A DNA stretch of 64,000 bases from Allomuricauda sp. M10 (GTDB taxonomy: Bacteria; Bacteroidota; Bacteroidia; Flavobacteriales; Flavobacteriaceae): the NCBI RefSeq assembly GCF_020782875.1, contig NZ_JAJGBN010000003.1:62001-126000 (forward strand), given 5' to 3'. Position numbers and translations under genes: made by a program. The notes beneath the pieces were generated by a model that saw nothing but the letters and a program-made list of their open reading frames with translations, was not told the DNA's origin and did not search any database. Each line of letters starts with the position of its first letter. The first letter of the stretch is position 1. This document shows, piece by piece, positions 43,888 to 52,282 of the stretch.

Positions 43888-44598
43888 ATGTTGACGTCCG
43901 CATTGGTCTTGGGATTATTGGGAAGCTTGCACTGCCTTGGTATGTGTGGCCCCATTGCTTTTATGCTACCGCTAGACCATGAAAACGCGGCAAAGAAAAC
44001 GGTCCAACTATCCATTTACCATTTCGGAAGATTGTTGGCCTATGGCATCATTGGTATGTTGTTCGGGTTCCTAGGTAAGGGGTTGTCCCTCTTCGGGATG
44101 CAACAAAAACTGTCCATTGGGATAGGGGTGCTCATGATCTTGTTGGTGCTCATTCCCGCCAAATATTTAAACGGACATAAAGTGCTGTCTCCCATTTATT
44201 CCATATTGGGAAAAGTAAAGTCCAAACTTGGGGGAGAGCTCAAAAAAAAGACGCCCGATGCCTTTTTGACCATCGGATTCTTAAACGGATTTTTACCCTG
44301 TGGATTGGTATATATGGCCCTTTTGGGAGCCATTGCCTTGGGAGGTCCCTTACAAGGCGGACTTTATATGATGTTGTTCGGATTAGGAACCGTTCCCTTG
44401 ATGTCCCTCGTGGTCTATTCCAAAGGCATGCTGGGTAATTCCATTAAAATGAAGTTTCAAAAATTGATTCCGGTATTTGTGGTGCTCATCGGTATTTTGT
44501 TCATTGTAAGGGGACTTGGTCTCGGGATTCCGTATGTATCCCCAAAACCCATGTCTTCAGGTGAAGTAACAGCCACCATGGAATGCCATCAACCCTAA
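43888..44598 (+). CDS. Sulfite exporter TauE/SafE-like (DsbD/UreH-type) membrane protein
   Basis: In this 236-residue protein, GSLHCLGMCGPI at the N-terminus and FLPCGLVYMALLGA in the second half are the paired Cys-containing helices of the PF13386 family. Such proteins are regular companions of cbb3 operons in Bacteroidota and are thought to take part in copper or thiol handling during oxidase assembly. That role is inferred from context. Confidence 0.88.
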   Translation: MLTSALVLGLLGSLHCLGMCGPIAFMLPLDHENAAKKTVQLSIYHFGRLLAYGIIGMLFGFLGKGLSLFGMQQKLSIGIGVLMILLVLIPAKYLNGHKVLSPIYSILGKVKSKLGGELKKKTPDAFLTIGFLNGFLPCGLVYMALLGAIALGGPLQGGLYMMLFGLGTVPLMSLVVYSKGMLGNSIKMKFQKLIPVFVVLIGILFIVRGLGLGIPYVSPKPMSSGEVTATMECHQP

Positions 44599-44614
44599 AA
44601 TCTATATATCTAAA

Positions 44615-45883
44615 GTGAAAATAACAACGGCCCAAGAAGCGGTAAGTGTAGTAAAATCAGGAGACAGAGTATTTTTTCAAGGAGCGGCGATGACCCCGAA
44701 CGTGCTCATCGATGCACTCTGTGATAGACATACCGAGATCAAGGACATTGAAATCGTGTCCATCCATACCGAGGGCGAAGCCAGATATACGCAGTCGCCC
44801 TGCAACACTAGTTTTAGCCTCAACAGTCTATTTGTTGGTGGAAATGTGCGAAAGTTCGTGAATGAATTCCGTGGGGATTATGTTCCCATTTTTTTGAGCG
44901 AGATCCATCTGTTGTTCCGAAGGGACATTATTCCCTTGGATGTGGCCTTTATTCAGGTTTCACCACCGGACAAGCATGGCTATTGCTCTTTGGGAGTTTC
45001 TGTGGATGTTACGCTGCCTGCACTGGAAAAAGCCAAAAAAGTAGTGGCCCAAATCAATCCACAAGTGCCAAGAACGCATGGAGATGGTATCATCCACATC
45101 AATAAGATAGATTTTGCCGTTGAGGTAGATCATCCGATACATGAACATGAGCCAACCGAGATTTCCGAAGTGGAAAAACAGATCGGGTACCATGTGGCTT
45201 CTTTGATTGAAGATGGGGCCACCCTTCAAATGGGAATCGGCAACATCCCGAACGCGGTACTTGCCAACTTGAGCAATCACAAAAGATTGGGAATCCATAC
45301 CGAAATGTTCTCGGACGGCATCCTTCCACTCATTGAACAAGGTGTAATCACCGGAGAAGAGAAAAGAGTGAAACAAGGCAAGATTGTAAGTTGTTTTGCC
45401 GTGGGCTCCCGAAAACTTTACGATTTTATTGATGACAACCCGTTATGCGACTTTAAGGAGGCCGCCTACACGAACGATACGGCGGTTATCCGGAAGAACC
45501 CAAAGGTAACGGCCATTAACAGCGCCATAGAAATTGACCTTACCGGTCAGGTGTGTGCAGATACGATTGGGTTTAAACAATTCTCTGGCGTTGGGGGACA
45601 AATGGATTTTATCAGGGGAGCATCCCTGTCCAAAGGGGGTAAACCCATTATTGCCATGCCATCTGTTACCAATAAGGGAGTTTCCAAGATTACACCGTTT
45701 TTACAGCAAGGTGCCGGGGTGACCACCACAAGGGCCCACGTACATTATGTGGCCACAGAACATGGTGTGGTGGATTTATATGGAAAGAATCTTCAACAAA
45801 GGGCAAAAGCCCTTATTTCCATTGCACATCCTAATCATAGGGAAGCATTGGAGAAAGCGGCCTTTGAAAGATTTCATGGATAA
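44615..45883 (+). CDS. Acetyl-CoA hydrolase/CoA-transferase family protein
   Basis: The 422-residue protein starts at GTG 44615. It has both halves of the 4-hydroxybutyrate-CoA-transferase-type fold: FFQGAAMTPN near the start, LQMGIGNIPNAV near 205, and the catalytic Glu in IHTEMFSDG near 230. It would move CoA between acetate and another acid, or hydrolyse acetyl-CoA. It lies 16 bp behind the cco assembly genes, so is probably co-transcribed under low oxygen, where acetate-linked overflow would make sense. Confidence 0.9.
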   Translation: MKITTAQEAVSVVKSGDRVFFQGAAMTPNVLIDALCDRHTEIKDIEIVSIHTEGEARYTQSPCNTSFSLNSLFVGGNVRKFVNEFRGDYVPIFLSEIHLLFRRDIIPLDVAFIQVSPPDKHGYCSLGVSVDVTLPALEKAKKVVAQINPQVPRTHGDGIIHINKIDFAVEVDHPIHEHEPTEISEVEKQIGYHVASLIEDGATLQMGIGNIPNAVLANLSNHKRLGIHTEMFSDGILPLIEQGVITGEEKRVKQGKIVSCFAVGSRKLYDFIDDNPLCDFKEAAYTNDTAVIRKNPKVTAINSAIEIDLTGQVCADTIGFKQFSGVGGQMDFIRGASLSKGGKPIIAMPSVTNKGVSKITPFLQQGAGVTTTRAHVHYVATEHGVVDLYGKNLQQRAKALISIAHPNHREALEKAAFERFHG

Positions 45884-45903
45884 TATTCAAATTAAAGCAT
45901 AAA

Positions 45904-45935
45904 AAAGGGGGCAATTTTTCGAAATTGTCCCCTTT
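45904..45935. terminator. Bidirectional terminator between the cco operon and uspA
   Basis: The 14-bp stem, AAAGGGGGCAATTT (45904-45917) with AAATTGTCCCCTTT (45922-45935), has one G-T pair and a TTCG loop. It lies between convergent genes (stops at 45883 and 45972). Confidence 0.8.
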
Positions 45936-45971
45936 CTTGAATCACATGAAACCAATCAAAAATGCAATCCA

Positions 45972-46793
45972 CTAGATTTTAAAAGTGATCACCGGTACTT
46001 CGGAATGGTTGGCAATGTCCTCACCAATACTGCCCATAAAGAAGTGGGACAATCCCCTTCTACCATGGGTTGGGATTCCGATCAAATCGGCAGAAACTTT
46101 GTCACTATAATTGAGCACACCTTTTTCCACGGTGTAATCATTGTAAATTTCAACAGGTACTCCCATGCCGGCAGCATCCAAAAATTTGGAAATTTTGGTA
46201 TAGGCATCCCCGGTGCTCAAGAATTCGTCCCCAGGAGTATTGATGTACACCAAATGGAACTTTGACTTGAGCAAGTCTGCCATTTCCTTGGCCTTTTTAA
46301 GGGCAGGAAGGTTTTCTTCCTCAAAATCAATGGCAAACACAAAGGTTTTGGGTTTAAATCCTTCAGCTTCACCTTTGATGACCAATACGGGCACATCGGA
46401 AGTTCTTACCACTCTTTCGGTGTTTGATCCAATGAAGATTTCTTGCAGGCCATCGGCACCATGGGAACCCATAACAATAAGGTCGGCATTGTGTTTTTCT
46501 GCAATTTCGTTCACTTCACTGAACACTTTGTAATGTTTGATCACAGGAGTAACCTTTACATCCTTCAAATAGGGTTTGTTCAAAAAGTCGGTGAATCGTT
46601 TTTCCCCAATTTTAAGGAGATGTACCACCTGTTCTTGGGAAATATAGCCTGATTCGCCCATAATTGCTGGAGAAAGTTCCAACATATGAAGCACCAATAG
46701 CTCGGCACTGTGGTCTTTGGCCAAAGAGGCGGCCACTTTGAGTGCCTTTTCGGATTGATTTGAAAAATCAACGGGTACGATTATACTTTTCAT
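45972..46793 (-). CDS. Universal stress protein, tandem UspA domains
   Basis: The 273-residue protein has two full UspA domains, both with the ATP-binding glycine pattern (MGSHGADGLQEIFIGSNT near 107 and GIPTHGRRGLSHFFMGS near 238). It starts 18 bp after hemN ends and is on the same strand, so it is probably co-transcribed with hemN from the Fnr-type promoter. Confidence 0.9.
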   Translation of the reverse strand: MKSIIVPVDFSNQSEKALKVAASLAKDHSAELLVLHMLELSPAIMGESGYISQEQVVHLLKIGEKRFTDFLNKPYLKDVKVTPVIKHYKVFSEVNEIAEKHNADLIVMGSHGADGLQEIFIGSNTERVVRTSDVPVLVIKGEAEGFKPKTFVFAIDFEEENLPALKKAKEMADLLKSKFHLVYINTPGDEFLSTGDAYTKISKFLDAAGMGVPVEIYNDYTVEKGVLNYSDKVSADLIGIPTHGRRGLSHFFMGSIGEDIANHSEVPVITFKI

Positions 46794-46811
46794 TTTTTCT
46801 GTTTTTTTAGG

Positions 46812-48170
46812 TTAAACGGTCATGGAAAATATTCGGGTATCTGGTTTTTTTCTATGCAATTTTAAATCGAATGCCATACTGATGTTCCTCACAAATGGCC
46901 TTCCTTTTTCGGTTACGGTGATGGAGTTTTCCATTATATCAACAAGTCCATCGGATTCCAATTCGGAGAGGTTTTCATGTATTTTTTGGAAATCGGCCAC
47001 TTGCTCTTCCTCATTGGTCCATGTAGTTTTAAATTGGCACATGATGTTGAGGATATGTCTACGTAGCACCTCATCTTCAGAACTCAAAATATGTCCCCTA
47101 AAAATAGGAATTACTCCATGTGTTACCAAATCTTCATATTCTTCCACATTCTTTACATTTTGGGCAAACCCATACCAACTATCGCTGATGCTCGATACAC
47201 CTAAACCGATCATCAACTGGGTCTTGGAAGCGGTATAGCCCATGAAATTTCGGTGCAATGTGCCGTTCACCAAAGCCAGGTACAAATCATCGGTAGGCAG
47301 GGCGAAATGGTCCATACCCACATCCTTGTAACCAAATTCGGTAAGCATTCTTTTTCCCATTTCATATTGGGCCTTTTTTTCCACAGTGGAAGGTAGGTCT
47401 GCCTCATCATACCCCCTCTGCCCGTTGCCTTTCAACCATGGTACGTGGGCATAACTATAAAACGCAATGCGGTCAGGTTTTAGTGCGTTCGTCTTCATGA
47501 TCGTTTGCTCCACATCATCACAATTTTGAAAGGGCAGTCCGTAGATGATGTCATGGCCAACAGAAGTATACCCGATCTGTCTTGCCCATTCCGTAACGTT
47601 CTTCACATTTTCGAAGGGCTGGATCCTGTTGATGGCGCGTTGTACCGTCAAGTTGTAATCTTGAACGCCAAAGCATACCCTTCTAAAACCCACCTCGTAC
47701 AAGGCCTGCAAATGGGCTTTGGTAGTATTGTTGGGGTGTCCTTCAAAACTGAATTCGATGTCATCGGCCTTTTTGCCCAATTGCAAAATGCCCTCAATCA
47801 GCATTTTTAAATGTTCTGGGGAGAAAAAAGTGGGGGTACCGCCACCCAAGTGCAATTCTTTGATCACGGGTTTGGAGTCCATAAGATTTACATACAACCC
47901 CCATTCCTTAAGAACCGCTTTGATGTACGGAACCTCTACTTCATGCCTTTTGGTGATGCGTTTATGGCACCCGCAAAAGGTACACATACTCTCGCAAAAG
48001 GGAAGATGTACATAAAGGCTGATGCCCTCACCCGGATGTTCTTCAGTGGCCCTTAAAATGCTGGATTGCCATTGTTTTCCTGAAAAACTATCGTCTTCCC
48101 AGTAGGGTACCGTGGGGTAACTGGTGTACCTCGGACCTGGCACATTGTATTTTTGAACTAATTCACACAT
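46812..48170 (-). CDS. hemN: Oxygen-independent coproporphyrinogen III dehydrogenase
   Basis: A start at ATG 48170 gives 452 residues, beginning MCELVQKYNVPGPRYTSYPT as in relatives. An ATG at 48188 would add six residues without family support. The radical SAM cluster Cys59, Cys63, Cys66 and the extra Cys68 (CESMCTFCGC) are those of true HemN, and HLGGGTPTF is the SAM motif. It makes protoporphyrinogen without oxygen. With the chosen start, the Fnr-type box lies 56 bp upstream, in line with the other promoters. uspA follows. Confidence 0.95.
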   Translation of the reverse strand: MCELVQKYNVPGPRYTSYPTVPYWEDDSFSGKQWQSSILRATEEHPGEGISLYVHLPFCESMCTFCGCHKRITKRHEVEVPYIKAVLKEWGLYVNLMDSKPVIKELHLGGGTPTFFSPEHLKMLIEGILQLGKKADDIEFSFEGHPNNTTKAHLQALYEVGFRRVCFGVQDYNLTVQRAINRIQPFENVKNVTEWARQIGYTSVGHDIIYGLPFQNCDDVEQTIMKTNALKPDRIAFYSYAHVPWLKGNGQRGYDEADLPSTVEKKAQYEMGKRMLTEFGYKDVGMDHFALPTDDLYLALVNGTLHRNFMGYTASKTQLMIGLGVSSISDSWYGFAQNVKNVEEYEDLVTHGVIPIFRGHILSSEDEVLRRHILNIMCQFKTTWTNEEEQVADFQKIHENLSELESDGLVDIMENSITVTEKGRPFVRNISMAFDLKLHRKKPDTRIFSMTV

Positions 48171-48195
48171 TACTGCATACCTTAACATTATAGGC

Positions 48196-48238
48196 CAAAA
48201 TTAGTTTGAGGTGCATTCAGAAAATATGACAAATATCA
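48196..48238 (-). promoter_or_regulatory. Fnr-type box and -7 element for hemN-uspA
   Basis: TGACAAATATCA (48227-48238) is followed leftward after exactly 23 nt by TAATTTTG (48196-48203), an exact -7 box. hemN is a standard target of oxygen regulators in other bacteria. Confidence 0.78.
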
Positions 48239-48277
48239 GTATTGATCCTAATAGAGCCATTTTAAGGTATGTTGGGC

Positions 48278-48320
48278 TGACAACTATCATATTTTAAGGT
48301 GTTGTGGTACAGTAACTTTA
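48278..48320 (+). promoter_or_regulatory. Fnr-type box and -7 element for the ligase/aspartoacylase pair
   Basis: TGACAACTATCA (48278-48289) is followed after exactly 23 nt by TAACTTTA (48313-48320). The sequence after the box, TATTTTAAGG, recurs after the box of ccoI (with one extra T). The start codon lies 33 bp beyond the -7 box. Confidence 0.72.
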
Positions 48321-48353
48321 TGAAATTGCAGTAGCTTTTTAAACGCCAATTTC

Positions 48354-50198
48354 ATGGGAGAACATATTGCCGAAAGCCTTTCCGATGAGAAGGAACGCAA
48401 AGCCTTTGTGGCCCATTTGATAGACGATATCAATGCCCTGGAACGCATGATTCGTGATGGACTTATTGAAAACGATAAGGTCCGCATCGGTGCGGAACAG
48501 GAAATGTGCCTGATCAATCAGGATTATAGACCTGCGCCTAAATCTTTGGAAGTGATTAAGGCACTGGACGACTCCCATTTTACCACAGAGTTGGCCAGTT
48601 ACAACCTTGAAGCCAATCTGGATCCCCTGACACTTGAGCAGGATTGTTTCCGATCCATGCAGAACCAGTTGGAAGGTTTGTTGGGGAAAGCCAATGATCG
48701 AGCTGGTTTATCCGGAGCAAAGATTTTGTTGACAGGAATTTTACCCACCATAAGCAAAGATGAACTGGGAATGGATTTTATGACCCCGATACCGAGATAT
48801 TATCGGATCAATGAAATATTGAAAACATGGCGGGGAGATGATTTTACGGTACGGATAAAAGGTGCGGATGAATTATCCCTGCATCATGATTCCGTACTTT
48901 TTGAGGCCTGTAATACCAGTTTTCAATTGCATTTACAGATTGCGCCTGAAGATTTTACCAGAAGTTACAATTGGGCACAGGCCATTTCAGGTCCGGTGTT
49001 GGGCGTTTGCTGTAATTCGCCCTTGCTTTTGGGCAAGGAACTCTGGAGGGAAACACGAATAGCCCTTTTTCAACAAAGTCTTGATACCCGAAAATGGACC
49101 AAGGCCGTAAAGGAACAAGTGGCACGGGTAGGTTTTGGGGAACGGTGGCAGCAAAACTCCGTAGCCGAAATATTTAAACAGGATATTTCTACCCATCGCA
49201 TATTGCTTACCAAACCCATTGCTCAAAATTCCTTGGATCTATTGAACGATGGAAAAGTGCCCAAGTTGGAGGCCCTCAATCTTTTCAATAGTACCATTTA
49301 CAGATGGAACAGACCTTGTTATGGCGTTGGGAACGGAAAACCCCATCTCAGGATTGAGAGTAGATACATTCCTTCCGGTCCCACGGTATTGGATGAGATG
49401 GCCAATTTTGCATTCTGGGTCGGATTAATGGCAGGCAGGCCGTCACAGTTTGACGAAATGCCAGCAGTGATGGATTTTAGGGAAGCCAAACTCAATTTCC
49501 TTCGGGCAGCGATGAACGGTAGGCAGGCCATGTTCTCATGGATGGGCAGGATCGTTTCGGCTAAAAAGTTGGTACGGGACGAACTTTTGCCCATTGCCTA
49601 TGCAGGATTGCGAAAATTCAAAATTGATGAAGCCGATATTTCACGATTGTTGGGCGTCATTGAAGGAAGAATCAAAAATGGAACAGGGGCCGAATGGCAG
49701 ATCAAGAACTTTAGGGGTCTCAGGAGTCAAATGAAGCTGGATAGTGCCATTGTGCAATTGACCAAGGCCATGCACCAAAACCAGGAATCCCGATTGCCGG
49801 TTCATGAATGGAAACCGATCGAGGGAATGGCCGAGACTGCTGAATCCTTTCATTGGGCGGGACAGATCATGAGCACCAAACTTATAAAACTCTATGAAGA
49901 TGATTATGCGAATTTGGCCGTGGCCATCATGAAATGGAACAACATACATCATCTTCCTGTGGAAAATAGCAAGGGTGAATTGATAGGGTTACTTACTTGG
50001 AGCCATATGGAAAAATTGGAAAGACTGGATAAAGAAGAGGCCAAGGTGTCGGACATCATGATCAAGGAGGTAATCACGGTTCAGCCCAAAACGGAAATTG
50101 TAACCGCCAAGAATTTGATGAAAGACCATCAGATTGGTTGTCTTCCAGTTTGCGTGGATAACCATATCGTGGGTATCATTAGCAAAGCAGATCTGTAA
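48354..50198 (+). CDS. Glutamate-cysteine-ligase-like carboxylate-amine ligase with CBS domains
   Basis: In the 614-residue protein, residues about 20-430 are a GCS2-type ATP-dependent ligase domain, with IGAEQEMCLIN (the Glu-x-Glu metal pattern) near 46 and HLRIESRYIPSGPT near 328. Residues about 500-614 are a CBS pair, a nucleotide-binding regulatory module. The fusion suggests a ligase making a gamma-glutamyl-type amide under control of the adenylate charge. The real substrates are unknown. It is followed by an aspartoacylase-like gene 2 bp on, and preceded by an Fnr-type promoter. Confidence 0.83.
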   Translation: MGEHIAESLSDEKERKAFVAHLIDDINALERMIRDGLIENDKVRIGAEQEMCLINQDYRPAPKSLEVIKALDDSHFTTELASYNLEANLDPLTLEQDCFRSMQNQLEGLLGKANDRAGLSGAKILLTGILPTISKDELGMDFMTPIPRYYRINEILKTWRGDDFTVRIKGADELSLHHDSVLFEACNTSFQLHLQIAPEDFTRSYNWAQAISGPVLGVCCNSPLLLGKELWRETRIALFQQSLDTRKWTKAVKEQVARVGFGERWQQNSVAEIFKQDISTHRILLTKPIAQNSLDLLNDGKVPKLEALNLFNSTIYRWNRPCYGVGNGKPHLRIESRYIPSGPTVLDEMANFAFWVGLMAGRPSQFDEMPAVMDFREAKLNFLRAAMNGRQAMFSWMGRIVSAKKLVRDELLPIAYAGLRKFKIDEADISRLLGVIEGRIKNGTGAEWQIKNFRGLRSQMKLDSAIVQLTKAMHQNQESRLPVHEWKPIEGMAETAESFHWAGQIMSTKLIKLYEDDYANLAVAIMKWNNIHHLPVENSKGELIGLLTWSHMEKLERLDKEEAKVSDIMIKEVITVQPKTEIVTAKNLMKDHQIGCLPVCVDNHIVGIISKADL

Positions 50199-50200
50199 TC

Positions 50201-51403
50201 ATGTGCAAAGTGCATAGTATAGCATTGAACGAAACCGTTGAGGTGGATCGGGTCCTCGATCATTTGCAAGGAGAATCGAGGGGCCCCACTTTGGTTTTCT
50301 TTGGGGGCATCCATGGAAATGAACCTGCCGGGGTTTTTGCCCTGAAACAGGTTTTTCAAGAAATCAGGTCCCAAAATGTCCCCATTCATGGTGAAGTGTA
50401 TGCCATTACCGGAAATCTTGGGGCATTGGCAAAAAGTTTAAGGTATCAACAAGAAGATCTGAACCGAATCTGGTTCCCGGAACGGATTTCGTCCGTGATG
50501 GACAAGGATGTCGTCCAACATCAGGAGGAGGATGAACTGAAACATTTGTACATATTGTTACAGGAAATACTGGAGAACGGAAAACCGCCATTTTATTTTT
50601 TGGACCTTCATACCACCTCCAGTGATACCATCCCATTCATGGTCATGAACGATAGTTTGTTGAACAGAAAGTATGCTTCCCATTATCCGTTGCCCATTAT
50701 TTTGGGGATCGAAGAATATTTGGAAGGTGCCCTGCTGAGTTATATCAACGAATTGGGTTACGTTTCCCTTGGCTTTGAAAGTGGTCAGCACAACGATGGT
50801 AAGGCCATTCAAAATTGTGTTGCCTTTATTCGGTACTCCATGGCGCTCACGGAAACTATTTTGGCTTCTTTCGAAGAGAGGGAAAAATTGAGAAAAGCCA
50901 TTTTGGGGGAAGGGGAAGAAAGTCATAAGTTTTATGAAATCTACCATCAGCATTTGATAGGACCAAATAACCGCTTTAAAATGCTGCCCGGGTTTGTAAA
51001 TTTTCAAAACATTCCCAAAGGGAAAAGCATTGCGGTTGAAAATGGTATCGAATTGAAAACGCTAAAAGGGAGACAGATTTTTATGCCCCTGTACCAGAAC
51101 CAGGGGAATGAAGGTTTTTACTTCATCCGGCCTATCCCCAAATTTCTATTATGGTTATCCAAGGAATTACGAAGGTTTAAAGTGGATCATTTGTTGGTAA
51201 AATTGCCTGGGGTACAATGGAAATCCAAGGACAAGGATACGTTGATGGTAGATCAAAGAGTGGCTCGTTTTTTTGCCAAATCCTTCTTGCACTTGCTGGG
51301 GTACAGGGCCCGTAAGTTTGATGCGACCCATTTAGTGGCCAAGAACAGGGAACGGGCCTCCAAGACCAAACAGTACAAATCCACCGAATGGTATAATATA
51401 TAA
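50201..51403 (+). CDS. Aspartoacylase/succinylglutamate-desuccinylase-like zinc hydrolase
   Basis: The 400-residue protein has zinc ligands in GGIHGNEPAG (His38, Glu41) and DLHTTSSDT (His137), with the DLNRIW arginine motif near 89, all of the AstE/AspA family. These enzymes split an acyl group from an amino acid. It is tightly coupled to the carboxylate-amine ligase upstream, so the two probably act on one metabolite, one forming and one breaking an amide. No arginine-succinylation pathway genes are nearby, so true AstE is unlikely. Confidence 0.85.
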   Translation: MCKVHSIALNETVEVDRVLDHLQGESRGPTLVFFGGIHGNEPAGVFALKQVFQEIRSQNVPIHGEVYAITGNLGALAKSLRYQQEDLNRIWFPERISSVMDKDVVQHQEEDELKHLYILLQEILENGKPPFYFLDLHTTSSDTIPFMVMNDSLLNRKYASHYPLPIILGIEEYLEGALLSYINELGYVSLGFESGQHNDGKAIQNCVAFIRYSMALTETILASFEEREKLRKAILGEGEESHKFYEIYHQHLIGPNNRFKMLPGFVNFQNIPKGKSIAVENGIELKTLKGRQIFMPLYQNQGNEGFYFIRPIPKFLLWLSKELRRFKVDHLLVKLPGVQWKSKDKDTLMVDQRVARFFAKSFLHLLGYRARKFDATHLVAKNRERASKTKQYKSTEWYNI

Positions 51404-51432
51404 AAAAGGCCCAAACTAAGTTTGGGCCTTTT
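51404..51432. terminator. Bidirectional terminator
   Basis: AAAAGGCCCAAAC (51404-51416) and GTTTGGGCCTTTT (51420-51432) form a perfect 13-bp stem with a 3-nt loop between convergent genes. Confidence 0.88.
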
Positions 51433-51454
51433 CTACTTCATCCTGCAGTTCAAC

Positions 51455-52183
51455 TTACTGCTTCATGATGAAGTTAATGGGTATGCTGTATTTAACACTT
51501 ACGGCCTTACCACGTTGTTGTCCGGGTTTTACTTTGGGCAAAGAAGATATGATGCGGGCTGCTTCATCTTCCAATAACCTATCCGGACCTCTTTTTTCAA
51601 TTCCGCTTACCCTACCTTGGGAATCGATCACAAACTGTACATAGACCCTTCCGGTGATGTGCATATCCAATGCAGCAGGTGGGTAGTTAAAGTTTTGCTT
51701 GATGTGCTCTTGCACCTTTTCGTTAAAACATTCCTTGCGTTCTTCTTGGGTTTGGTAGATTTCGCATCCAGGAAAAACAGGTACGTACTCAATTACTGCA
51801 AAGGGTACCACTATTTCTTCCTCCACTTCTTCCACATCCACATCGTCCACTTTTACAATGGCGTCTTCAATGTAGGTGTCTTGGCTACTTTCGGTACTCT
51901 CGATGACGGTTTCTTCCACTTCTTCCACATCTTCCACAATCTCAATAACGTCTGGTGCGGAGGGTGGTGGGGGTGGGGGTGTGGTTCTCATCATTTCGGT
52001 GATGGGAACATCCTCCTTAAGCTCATCCATTACCTGAACAATTTCTGAGGCGGAGGTTTCCTTTTCATAGACCTTTACTTCCAAGGATTGCCATGTAACT
52101 AACAATACCGAAGTAAGGCCTAACATGAAATAAAGACTACTATTGCGTCCTATTTCGGCATTTGGGTTCTTTTTTGGTTTCAT
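51455..52183 (-). CDS. tonB: Energy transducer TonB
   Basis: The 242-residue protein has an N-terminal membrane anchor (about 17-33), a Pro-rich then acidic periplasmic spacer (PPPPPPSAPD, long Glu/Val/Asp stretches), and a TonB_C domain (about 133-242: YVPVFPGCE, KECFNEKVQEHI, GRVYVQFVIDSQG). It passes energy from ExbBD to outer-membrane receptors; no exbBD genes lie nearby. The gene has its own Fnr-type promoter, unusual for tonB. Confidence 0.92.
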   Translation of the reverse strand: MKPKKNPNAEIGRNSSLYFMLGLTSVLLVTWQSLEVKVYEKETSASEIVQVMDELKEDVPITEMMRTTPPPPPPSAPDVIEIVEDVEEVEETVIESTESSQDTYIEDAIVKVDDVDVEEVEEEIVVPFAVIEYVPVFPGCEIYQTQEERKECFNEKVQEHIKQNFNYPPAALDMHITGRVYVQFVIDSQGRVSGIEKRGPDRLLEDEAARIISSLPKVKPGQQRGKAVSVKYSIPINFIMKQ

Positions 52184-52205
52184 GACTTTTACTATTTAAC
52201 TAGGT

Positions 52206-52248
52206 TAAAGATAGCTCGGTCCAAAATCAAAAAACATGATAATAATCA
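52206..52248 (-). promoter_or_regulatory. Fnr-type box and -7 element for tonB
   Basis: TGATAATAATCA (52237-52248) is followed leftward after exactly 23 nt by TATCTTTA (52206-52213). The box ends 53 bp before the start codon, as at ccoI. Confidence 0.68.
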
Positions 52249-52282
52249 GGTTATTAAAATGACAATAATTGATTTGAAAACA

